Positions 42,989 through 53,283 of a stretch of 64,000 nt of DNA are shown here, piece after piece. Under the pieces are notes generated by a model. The model had not been told where the DNA came from. It saw only the letters and a program-made list of their open reading frames with translations, and made no database searches. Numbering within the stretch: the first letter of the stretch is position 1; each line of letters begins with the position of its first letter. A program made the translations under genes and the position numbers. This stretch comes from Pollenia angustigena. Lineage: Eukaryota; Arthropoda; Insecta; Diptera; Polleniidae. The stretch is from NCBI GenBank assembly GCA_930367215.1, contig OV884060.1, positions 101,580,151 through 101,644,150 on the forward strand. The letters are read 5' to 3'.

Positions 42989-45374
42989 CAGCGCTGCCAG
43001 ATAAATTTGTGTCAAAATCGTCAATTTTCTGAGAAAAAAATATAAAAGATCCTCCTTTTTTGTTTTAAAAATCGTGTAATTTAAAATAAATTTTAAACAA
43101 ATTTGTTTCGACTTTTATTAAAACATAATCAAACAAAAACAAAGTTAAAGTTCATGGGTATTTAATAATTTCTTTAAATTTATATTTCTTTTGTTAAGCT
43201 GAATGATAATTTTTTATAAAACTATTTATTTTCTTTAATCCGATAACAATTAAAAATTGTTTTTCCCTGAAGAAGTCACACAAAGGCATGAGAAAATATC
43301 GTATTAAACAAAAAATAAAATAAATGGCCCATAACTATAGTCATAAACAAAGCATACTTTAAGAGTTCTAAAGTAAACTTTTATTAAAAATATGCTTTTG
43401 ATCTACTATAGACAAGCAAAAGCATACTTTACACGTTAAACCCGATGTTAATTTTAAAACCAGCTGAAGTTGTGTTTAACTCATTTAACAACAGCATCAG
43501 CTGTTTTTCGCCAAATAAAAAAGTACTTGCAAAAAGTTAAAAATGTTTATGTTATAAGATGTTGGCTGATATTTTGCAATTATTAATGATTTGCAGGAAA
43601 ACTTTTATGGAAAGAAACACAAAATATATATGTATAGGCCCTAATTGTCTAAAACGCTAGGCCAAAATTGCCTAGCGTTTTACACAAAGTTTTGTAATTT
43701 TGTTGTTGCTTTCTACATAAAATCATATTGCGTGTTTCAACCGTACAAGATATGCAGTGTTTTATTTATATTTTAATTTTCAATGTCGGCTGCTTAAAGT
43801 TGCCACTTGCTTATATTTTGTTGTATGTTGTATGAAAAATTTGCTACGGGGGGTGTGCTGGTATCGCAAACGCAAGAACTTGGAGGCTGTTTATAATACA
43901 CTTTTTATCAAATTTTTATAATTTTTGTTATAAAATTCAGTTTAATAGAGAAATGTTTGTATAATAACTTACCTGAAATAGACTTAAGCCTAGATTACAC
44001 TATCTCACAAGTCTTACGTATTACATAATACTTTGTGAGATAGAAATCTAATGAGTTTTGATGCGACTGTCAAAAAATCTAATGTAAAATGACAGTTTGT
44101 GTTCACACCATCACACAAAGTTTAAACACTTACACATGAAATAAAATGCAACCCTGATCCAATGAAAAGTATTATTGTTTAGAAATTTTTAAAAAAAAAT
44201 ATGAAGTCGTATGGGATGTCAAACTTTTTTCATAATACTTGTCATTTTCGTGACACATTGCATTCACACTATCACACTTTGTCATATTACTTGAGTTTTT
44301 GACATGTATTAATACAAAGTATAATAGTGTAGTCTAGCCTTTAGTAGAACAGCTGGTAAAAAATCGGTTCATAAATGAACGGGTTACAGACAAACAACTT
44401 TTTTTCTTGAAGAAATAATGGTTTTGGCCCAAAAATGTCCATATAAGATAAGAATATCAAAAGGGTGTTTCCACAGAAATTGACCCCTTATAGCTCAAAA
44501 ATTAAATTTTTATTTTGAATTAATTTTTCCGCTATTATACAAAATAAATGTATCGTGTCATATTCCTAAAGATTAACTTTAATTTTATTTATACTAACAA
44601 AAATATATTTTTTTTTTGTCACCGATAATAAATGAATTATTCACACGCAAAAAACTTGTAATTTTTATAATGTATTATTTAAACAAAACATATCAAAGAA
44701 TTAAATCAGATATTTAACTTGACATATCCTGTGCAAAATTTTACAAAACATGATGTTTGTTTCAGACATTTAAAAACAGCACATTTATAAAGTAACGGTC
44801 GTTACTTTGGATACACCCAAATATCAATCATATTTTGTTAATGTATATAAGAAGTATTAAATGTTCAAAATAAGCCAAATCGGTCCATTTCTTTCCCTCG
44901 AAATTTTCTTTTGCCGATACATTTTTCAGGGAAGAGGCAAACAACTTCGAGGACAATTTTCATAAAAGGGATAAATAAAAAAATTTAAACTGTCTTGTTT
45001 TAAAGATATTTTTTTTACTAATAAACAAACATATTAAAATATTTAAAACTATCTTATTTCGAAGACTAAGGGGCAACGCCAACAATTTCATTGAAAGCAA
45101 AAAAAATAAAACAAAAGTATTTTATAAATTTGTTGTTACTTTCTACAGAAATTCATTTTGTTTTTTCAATTTTCAACGCCACAAAATATGAAGTGTTTGA
45201 AATTTAAAAATTCAATATGAATTTCTATAGAAAGTAACAACAAAATTAAAAAATATTTTTGATTTTGTTTTGGCTTTCGTCACTTTTTTAGAAAAATCAT
45301 TAAATTGTCACTTTGCTAATTTCGGAACAAAAAGTTGTCAAAATTACAATAACTCGTCAAATTTGGCAGCCCCG
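42989..45374. mobile_element. hAT-like interval within D2
   Basis: CAGCGCTGCCAGATAAATTTG-type left end and AAATTTGGCAGCCCCG right end are inverted. The flanking 8-mers GTTTTAAT and TTTTTATT agree at 6 of 8 positions. D1 keeps the right end (GGCAGCCCTG near 36155), so this insertion precedes the split of D1 and D2. Confidence 0.55.
43987..44340. mobile_element. TTA-flanked MITE (354 bp)
   Basis: AGCCTAGATTACACTAT and ATAGTGTAGTCTAGCCT are inverted ends flanked by TTA (43984-43986, 44341-44343). Confidence 0.75.
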
Positions 45375-45595
45375 TTTTTATTATATTTATTTCTTTTGTT
45401 GACGTTTCGCTTTTATTTGACACTTAATTACTGGAAATATTCCAGTATAAACAGAATTTGTTGTGCCTGTTTTCGCATTCAAATACAGAAACACTTTTAT
45501 CTCAAAAATCGAGAAACGATGGAATTTTTTGTTTCACACTTCATGTAAGAAATTTTACGATGCGAGAAATACAGAAACGAGGTACTGGTGGCTGC

Positions 45596-46822
45596 CAAGA
45601 AATTAGTTCTTGCCTGTTGAAATTCATTAACTCTTTATCAGGGGTGCCAGATAATTTTGATAAAAAATCAGCATACTTAAAAAAAAATCGGCATTATCGG
45701 CACTTTAATATAAAAAAATCGGCAAATTAAAAATACCTTTTTTAAATACAATAAAATTCAATTCTTACTTACAAATAAGAACAATTCAGAATTATCTAAT
45801 GTTTATAACTTATGAAATTTCAAAAGAATCAATCAAAATAAACGTTTTACAAAGAAATTGTAGTTAAATATAAAGTTTTTTTTAACTTTCTTATAATTGA
45901 GTATATTCCATATACCTACAAATATTTGAGTTTGACATTTTTATTAAATCCGTTTTAATATTAACATCAAAACAGTTTAAATTATTAATTTTTAAATAAT
46001 CTTTAAAAAACGAATAACTTGCAAAGATACATTTTTCAGTGAACATCAAAACTCGGTTACATTAAAAAATTCTTTCCACATTTGCGGAAGAATGTGAAAG
46101 GACCAAAAATTTTACCAAATGCTGCTATAAAATGTTCACGTTATAAATCTGAAATTTTTGGCCAAAAAGTTTGCAAATTTATTTAATTTTCCTTATATAA
46201 GGATTGGCTATTTAATTTATGTACTAACATCGTCCTCAATTGCGTTATAATCTTAAAAAAAAAAATATTTAATTATCAAAGAAATTATATTTATTGATAG
46301 TGAATATAAATTTATGTTACCTTTATTCTTTTGTAAGTATTTATCTATCCATTTTCAAACACAAATATAAAGTGTTTTATATTTTCCTAATAGAAAAAGA
46401 AATTTTAACTGAATTATTTTAGGTTTAAAAATTATTTTTTTTTTTAACTTTGGCCTTTAATTCTTCATAGTGGAATATTTCAAATAAAAATGTATTAACC
46501 CAACACACATTACAAACACTGCATTTAATATTGAATAAAACTAACCCCTTTTTCTTTAGTAGAAGCGCTGACTTAATAACAGTTGTCTTTGTTCAATGTT
46601 ACAACTGTTTCAGTATCGCTTAAGGTTAGTGTATTATTATCAAACAAACAAAAAGTAATCGCCTTTTACGTGTTAGTCAGCAAAAATCGGCAAATCGGCA
46701 CTTTGATAATTTAGGGGCAACAAATCGGCAAAATGCCGATAAATCGGCAAAAATGGCAGGCCTGCTCACATTACAGCTTATAGCGACAACTGTGGTGTCC
46801 AGAATAAAGGCTCAGTTAGGCC
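45596..46822 (+). pseudogene. unit E continued (interrupted by H5)
   Basis: 45588-45638 reads RGCQEISSCLLKFINSL, and after the H5 element 46765-46812 reads HITAYSDNCGVQNKG. The D-N-C-x-x-Q-N-K motif is the one I recall from the same protein family. Joining these to the part upstream of H4 restores the expected order, apart from frameshifts. The unit ends at the 46822 insertion. Confidence 0.55.
45639..46764. mobile_element. hAT-like element H5 inside unit E
   Basis: CAGGGGTGCCAGATAATTTT at the left and AAATGGCAGGCCTG at the right are imperfect inverted repeats. AAATCGGCA words are repeated in both subterminal parts. The flanking 8-mers CTCTTTAT and CTCACATT do not match well, so the TSD has decayed or one end has been altered. 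Confidence 0.65.
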
Positions 46823-47592
46823 GAGGCCACGCAATGAGCGGCTAAGCGTCAAGCGGCTGAGCGATGAGCGTCAAAAAATTAAAACATATGAAATACTATT
46901 GAAGTGGCCACGAAATGAGCGGCATGCGAGCGAAATTTTTGAGCGGCTAAGCGGCGTCGCTCAGGAATAAAACTTGTTCTAATTTTTAGTTGTTTTCTGA
47001 GCGTCAAAAAATAAACATGGCAAAAGTTAATATGGAGCTTATGATTTCATCCGTACAAAGCCAACCGAATTATGGCAAGACAGATTATCAAATTTATAAA
47101 ATAAAAATATGACCGAGAAATTATTTTTTTGTTTTGTCAATTTGGTGTTAACTTTAAGCAACAGCAAATCAAAGCATTTCACAGACATAAGGCAGTAGTA
47201 TTGGGTAGATTTATATATAAATGGCTTAATTCCCCTTGCTTGATAAATATGGACACATTAGCATGATGTGTATATTAATACTGTGTTGTAGGGTGCCATA
47301 TTGTCGGGCTTGGCCGATTATACTTTCTTACTTGTTTATAATTTGTTTTTGTCTTACATGTAAGTTAAGCGAACGAAGTCTTCGCTCGAAATCGACGAAC
47401 AGGCTGCAATTTTTTTTCTTAAAAAACGCATTACGATTTTCGCGTAAAAACATTGAACAAGCCACTATTTACAATGGCATTTTAACAACTAACCGCTCAG
47501 AAGTGACGCTCAGTAATAAGCCACTTGCCGCTCAAACTTGACGCTTTGACGCTCAGCCGGTTGACGCTTAGCCGCTCATTGCGTGGCCTCTG
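46822..47592. mobile_element. hAT-type element with GAGGCCACGC ends
   Basis: GAGGCCACGCAATGAGCGGC continues into a 41-bp inverted repeat with one mismatch (46823-46863 and 47550-47590). The right end reads CAGAGGCCACGC in inverse, the hAT style. Flanks AGTTAGGC and CCTTAGGC agree at 6 of 8. AGCG and GACGCTCA words are repeated near both ends. It hosts a minus-strand dispersed-repeat head at 47304-47339. Confidence 0.75.
47304..47339 (-). repeat. dipteran dispersed-repeat head, minus copy
   Basis: Reads AACAAGTAAGAAAGTATAAT followed by CGGCCAAGCCCG on the minus strand, the best-preserved version in the window. Confidence 0.7.
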
Positions 47593-47600
47593 CCTTAGGC

Positions 47601-48950
47601 GAACGTTGTTGTACCCGTAATGTACCGCACCGTACTGTAAGCACGTTGGTGCACTTAAAGAACGTTTAAAAACGTGTCATATGTTTTCTCATACATAAAC
47701 AAAAAGCAATGGTATACTACATAAAACAAAACACAAAGTGATGGGAATCAAAAATGTTCAAATGGTGACCGTTGTGCAGAAAAGGTACCACGTGATATCA
47801 ATGGTATTAAAACAGTATTTTGTGTATGTAAAAAATGTTAATAATTTAATAGTTATATTATAGATTTACAATAAATAAATTTTTATTTTAGCATATATAA
47901 ATTTTTAGCATACATACTATATTTTTGATACCATTTAAAGTCTTTTATATGTTTCACATTTCCATTGTATGTGTATATGCATTTGTTTATTTTAAACATT
48001 TAAACATATGTATATTTGTATATTTGGAAATATGTTGGATTGAAAAAAGTACCAAAAAAAAAAAAAAGAGCAAAATTACCCACACTCAATGTAACATACA
48101 AGCCGCCCATCACTGTCTTACAAATGTCACGTAACAACGGCATGAAATTCTATTTTATACAGATTGGTACGTTGCAAAGTAATGATTTTAAAACAAATGT
48201 GATCAATTAAGAAATCCCATAATGTTACAGAAAATAGTCAGCCATATTGGATTCGCCATTATGAATTTTTAAAATCTGAAAACAGATTCGTAATCTACAA
48301 TCCGAATAACAAGTTTCAAACCATAAAAGCGATCAGATGTACCAAAATCAACTTGTTAACTTTACAAAAAAAAAATCCACCATATTGGATTTTCAATTTT
48401 CAAAAAAAAAAGATTCATGTAAATTAGATCAGTTACAACAAATTTTGTTACATCAGGTTCTTTTTCTTTTCTTATCAAGGGTATAATTAATTAAGCTTAA
48501 TTATGACATAAGTAGTGAAGTTTGAAAACTGCGGTTTGCTGCATTAGAAAGAGCGTATAGTCTATTTTAAGAATCACCAAAAAAGTAAAAATCGAATTTT
48601 TCATCCATAGGTCCCTTTTAACTGCAATTGTTACATATATAAAACACATTCCATAAATATCTTTTATTTGCTGCAACAATGTCATAATCCAAAAAACATG
48701 TTCGGCAGAAAACAAGTTTAACGTTTTTGAATTACCAAAACATCAAAGTAAATATTTTATAAAAATTACTTCTCGAGAGAAATATTTACAAAATATTTAT
48801 TTTGTGCCCATTTTTTTTTAAATCCTCTTTTTGGTGACACTTTTTTTGTAGATATCCCCTTTTTTTGGTACTTTTTTAAAATATCCGACGGTAACACTGC
48901 TTGTAACAATATCAAAGCTTAAAAAAACAACAACAATAAACAGCGAGTTT
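47601..48950. other. AT-rich interval; orphan hAT end
   Basis: CCGACGGTAACACTG near 48880-48893 resembles the right end of H2. No partner end or gene is visible. A poly-A run is at about 48054-48068. Confidence 0.4.
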
Positions 48951-49633
48951 ACACTCAAAATATTATGTAGGTTAAATCAACGGAACATGAAATAAAAAAC
49001 AAATGAAAATTCATTTAGAACCTGGTCAACTCATTTTTCCTTTAAATCAAACTAAAAATCTATTTATTTTTAAATGTTAAAAAATAACTCACTAACTACA
49101 GTAAAAATTACTGATTTTGACCGCATTTACATCTATGCAATTAACGCCGAGTTTTTTTCTATTTTCTTTTAAAGTAGTTTCTACGAAACTCTTGTCTCAT
49201 TTATATTTACATTTTTTTCAAGCATTTTTTCAACTTTTTCAACCCCGTTTTCTTCCCTACACCTCTTGCTAAAAAACAAAAAGTTTCAGGCGAAAGTTGC
49301 GGCAAGTTGCGGCGTTAATTGCTTAATGTAAATATGGTCTTAAACTTTTGTTTCAAAATTTTTACTTTAAAAAAAAAAACAAACTACAAATAAATATAAA
49401 GTTTTTAAAATATAAAATAAAAATAAATTTTTTTTGAGGAAAAAAGAAAACAACTTTGTATTTTAAATGAACGGAAGTTCATTCTTTTTTTGTAGTTTGT
49501 TTTTTAAACAACGTGCCTAAAAAGTTAAAAAGTAATTTTCATTAAAAAATTACTATATTTTGGTTTAATTTTAACACAACGGAAAACTTTTAGAATAAAC
49601 AACAAACAGTAAATGTAAAACTTTTTTGAGTGT
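48951..49633. mobile_element. possible TIR element with ACACTCAAAA ends
   Basis: ACACTCAAAA at 48951 is inverted at the right (TTTTTTGAGTGT, ending 49633). No matching TSD was found. It encloses the smaller element at 49119-49339. Confidence 0.35.
49119..49339. mobile_element. MITE with GACCGCATTTACAT ends
   Basis: Left GACCGCATTTACAT plus GCAATTAACGCCG is matched in inverse by CGGCGTTAATTGC and ATGTAAATATGGTC at the right end. Confidence 0.6.
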
Positions 49634-50224
49634 ATCTTTTCTTTCAATCCCGACTACAATTCGTTGATTCTTTGTCAACTTTAAATGTAGTTGTAAGTGG
49701 GGAAAGAAGAAACAAAAATAAAAACAAATTACTCTATTTTATTTCGCCAGTTCAGTTTTATTTGCACTGCCAAATGCATATTAGCTATCAATCAAAGTAT
49801 GCGCATATGAATCAACAATAAATTTCAGTTTAGCAATAGTATGAAATGGAAATTTAGTACATTTAAACGAAACCTTGTTTTTTGATTCCCAAGAAAAACT
49901 TTGATATATAAATTTTAAGTTTTCTAAAAAAGTAACCAATACTTACTGGATTCAAATATTGTAATATTTTATCGTAAATAACAGAATCTTCTAACAAGAA
50001 TTTTTTTTTAAAATACTTAGCAACTACTAGATTCAAGTACATAGTATATCAATTTAACATTTTCATAAAAAAGTAAGAAATACTAACTCAATTCAAATAC
50101 ATGTTTGGTCTTTGAAATTAAGTAACTCAACACAAAAAAAAAATCAATTATTTCTTGAATCTTTTTATATTAAATAAAAACTTACAATAGATACATACCA
50201 CTGTGCTAGTTGAAAAAAATTAAT
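49634..50224. other. AT-rich interval, no gene recognised
   Basis: Only short low-complexity frames; nothing structural was assigned. Confidence 0.35.
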
Positions 50225-50650
50225 AAAATCGGTATTAATGTAGCAACCAATAATTTCTCAAATAGTTTGACATATTTGATAATAAGCTAATTGGCCAATA
50301 TGACTCAACTTTTTAATGATCTTTACCTGGCTTTGGTATCGTGGTGACTAAGGAAACCTTCCATTCTATCAATATCGTTTCTTGCCCAACTGCCATTCAA
50401 GTTTCTTAATGGTAGCTGAGATTTAACTGGTCTTTTTGGATTTCTAACTGCACGCCAAAATGAATAGTCTGATGATGGAGTTGCATCGAGTTCCTAAATA
50501 TATTTTTCTAGAGAAGCCGTTTTTTGAGTCTGCAGTAACTTTCTCAGTCTTTTTGTACACTCCTTAATTAAATTCTTAAGTTGAGAGTATCTGTACAATT
50601 ACCACTTTCTTCGAACAAAACTTTTCTCAGTCAAGAGCCGCGCGACATCT
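50225..50650 (-). pseudogene. Jockey ORF2 fragment on the minus strand
   Basis: In reverse complement this follows intact ORF2 from about 54150 to 54790, including the SDVERLLTE start, the RNLNGSWARN segment and the VTTIPKPGK motif. A deletion of about 250 bp removes the segment between NGSWA and the KWKVSLVT region. Indels break the frame. Confidence 0.8.
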
Positions 50651-51765
50651 GTTGAATATATTTTATATTTATTGATTTTTTGTGGCAATAAAAACTATAT
50701 GAAAACTTTTGCTTTTTAAAAATTAAAAGATAACAGCGTGTAGCATTAGTTACTTTTAGAAAACTTAATACGAATTAAGAAACTTTTGTTTGATTTGCTT
50801 GATATGCCGCTTCAAATAAAAATAATTTGAATTAAATCAAGCTTTCTTGAAAACCAGACTTATATTAAATAAATGCATCTCGATTTCAGAAATACCTTTC
50901 TTATTTTTAATAAAAACTAGCAACTTTTGTATTTCTTGTTTTAATTTGATCGTAAACCAAACACATACATACGTAAATTTTTATGTTAAAAGCAAGGCGA
51001 ATTCATAAAGGTGACATTTTCCAGTCATCTGTTTATTCCCTGCAGGAAATGTCACTAGTGAATCTGTACTGATTCACTACTGACACAGTCACCAGTACTA
51101 GTGACTTATTATACCCCAGGCAATGTTATTTACAATAGACATTTAACATGTGCGTGTCATTGGAAATCTACTACTGACGTTGGTACTTCTGACTACATAC
51201 TGACTAGGTAGTTCTTTTGGGAACATATGTAGACATTGAAACCAGAGAACCGCTAGTACATTTTAGTAAAAGTAGTCTACACTTTTTGTAAGAATACGAA
51301 ATCATAACAATCTTTTTTTATTATTTCTTAAATTTTTATAGGAATTGTACTTCTCAGTTGTTATTGATCAAATCTTTTTCGTATTAAAGCCTGTTGCTGT
51401 TCGGTTTGTGCTTTGTTGTGATACAGACGTGTATTTTTAGCCCCGCATACGATTTGAACTATTAATTAATCACATTTGATTTTGTAATACATAAATATAA
51501 GCAGCGAATGGACGCTTAAAAAAAAAAATAATATATTTTGTTATTTAAATTACTTAACATAATAGTGAACAATTTAAAACGATAAAATTAAATAAAATAA
51601 AACAGTAAAAATATATATGTATGTACGTATGAATGTTCATACATGTGTATACATATTCTGAACAAAAACATTTAAATTTCTTGTTTTTTTGTTGTTGTAA
51701 AATACAATAAATAATAAAAATATTAAAGCAAAGCAAAACGGTGAAAAACAAAAACAACTCTTTGC

Positions 51766-53283
51766 ATGAGTACGAACAGTGAAACAACACTAAGACAAAA
51801 TGAAAGAAACGTTTACGTTTTAGTTCAGGCAAACGAAAATAATGTAGAAATAAATAAAACAAATCAAAACAATATTAACTACCTAACGGCTAAGCCAATT
51901 ACTCGAACACGTTCCCTCTCACCCTCGGTATTTACACAAACGGTGGATAGTGACTCATTAAAAAAACTACAACAAGATTTGGTGACAAGTGTTGCCAGGC
52001 CAGCAAGTATTGCCGTGACGTCAAAAACAAATTTAGTTGGCAATGATACCATGAACTTAAACACAAATGCAATGGAAAACCCCCCTGTAAAAAGTTGTCA
52101 AAAGCCTACAGTACAAGTTGGTATGGACAGGTACATAACAGTGCTTAAACGGGGACGCAGCCCTACCTCTGCAGCAGTTGCTTCGGCCTCAAAAGTACCA
52201 TCTTTTGATAAAATAAATACTCAAAATCGTTTTGCAATTCTGGAGGATGAATCCTCTGAAGCACCAAACGTCATTAAACCATCCAAGCCTCCCCCGATAT
52301 ATCTAAGGGAGCAAAATTCAAATGAGCTCATAAAGAGTTTGATATCGGTGATAGGTGAAAATTCGTTTTACGTAGCGGCTATAAAGCGTGGAAGTATAAA
52401 CGAGACAAAAATACAAGTCAATAATGAGAATGATTTTCGCAAAATAGTAAACAACTTTGAAACGCTTAAAAAAAACTTTTATACCTACCAACTGAAAAGC
52501 AGTAAAGGTCTACAGGAAGTGATTAAGGGTATTGACTCATGTGTGGACCCAGAAGAGGTTAAAACATTCCTAGAAGAAAAAGGCTTCAAGGTAAAACATG
52601 TAGTAAATATTAAAAATAGAGAAAACATTCCCCAACCACTTTTTCGAGTGGAGTTTGAACCCGGTGACGTAAAACTTAAAAAAAACGAAACACATCCTAT
52701 TTACAATTTAAAATATATTCTCTACAGAAGAATAACTATAGAAGAGCCGCACAAAAAAAATGGACCTGTTCAGTGCTTAAACTGCCAAGAATTTGGCCAT
52801 ACCAAGGCATACTGCTACTTACCCCCTGTCTGCGTAGTATGTGGTGAACTACACGGTACAGTTTCTTGCGATAAGTCTAAAACCGACCCCAACGTAAAAA
52901 AATGTAGCAACTGTGGCGGTAATCACACTGCCAATTATAGAGGATGCCCAGTATATAATATTGTCAAGCAGACGGTTGGACCGAAAACAAATACCCCTCA
53001 AATGCAGGTTGCAAATCAGGTAAACACAAATTCAATTCAAGACGCCCAGCCTAGTAATAACAGAACCTCTTACGCTAACGTCCTAAAATCAAACCATCAG
53101 CCAATGCAAGGTGCCTCGCCAAGTAATGATGAAACTCCGGTTTCTAATTTAAGTCGTTTAGAAAAAACCATGGAAACATTAGTGCAAACAGTAAATAATT
53201 TTACGAACACAATGGGTAATATGATGCAGGAAATGCTTAGAATGCAATCGATGTTATTGCAAGCTGTACTTAACAAACCATGA
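51766..53283 (+). CDS. Jockey-clade LINE ORF1 (gag-like, three zinc knuckles)
   Basis: 505 residues; nucleic-acid-binding partner of ORF2 in the retrotransposition particle. The N-terminal 170 residues are Asn/Thr/Ser-rich and probably disordered. A central domain (about 180-335) with LREQNSNELIKSL and the PLFRVEFEPGDVKLKK segment corresponds to the PRE/C2HC-associated domain of insect LINE ORF1 proteins. Three Cys-His knuckles follow: C337-C340-H345-C350, C356-C359-H363-C368 and C380-C383-H387-C394. A C-terminal segment (about 460-500) with MGNMMQEMLRMQSMLLQ looks helical, perhaps a coiled coil. The stop overlaps the ORF2 start (ATGA). The ATG at 51766 fits the start of homology in the decayed copies. 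Confidence 0.93.
   Translation: MSTNSETTLRQNERNVYVLVQANENNVEINKTNQNNINYLTAKPITRTRSLSPSVFTQTVDSDSLKKLQQDLVTSVARPASIAVTSKTNLVGNDTMNLNTNAMENPPVKSCQKPTVQVGMDRYITVLKRGRSPTSAAVASASKVPSFDKINTQNRFAILEDESSEAPNVIKPSKPPPIYLREQNSNELIKSLISVIGENSFYVAAIKRGSINETKIQVNNENDFRKIVNNFETLKKNFYTYQLKSSKGLQEVIKGIDSCVDPEEVKTFLEEKGFKVKHVVNIKNRENIPQPLFRVEFEPGDVKLKKNETHPIYNLKYILYRRITIEEPHKKNGPVQCLNCQEFGHTKAYCYLPPVCVVCGELHGTVSCDKSKTDPNVKKCSNCGGNHTANYRGCPVYNIVKQTVGPKTNTPQMQVANQVNTNSIQDAQPSNNRTSYANVLKSNHQPMQGASPSNDETPVSNLSRLEKTMETLVQTVNNFTNTMGNMMQEMLRMQSMLLQAVLNKP

Larger units (their letters stand above)
42541..45584. mobile_element. D-family TIR element, long copy D2
   Basis: TACCTCGTTTCTGTATTTCT and its inverse (AGAAATACAGAAACGAGGTA) form the ends. 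CTG precedes the left end (last 3 bases of H4) and follows the right end (45585-45587), so the TSD is CTG. The interior hosts a hAT-like interval (42989-45374) and a TTA-flanked MITE (43987-44340), part of which is shared with D1. No transposase was recognised; the superfamily is uncertain. Confidence 0.8.

Noticed and set aside
51554..51862. 102-codon minus-strand frame near the Jockey 5' UTR
   Set aside because: It overlaps the Jockey 5' UTR and ORF1 start in antisense and is Phe/Tyr-rich from AT bias.
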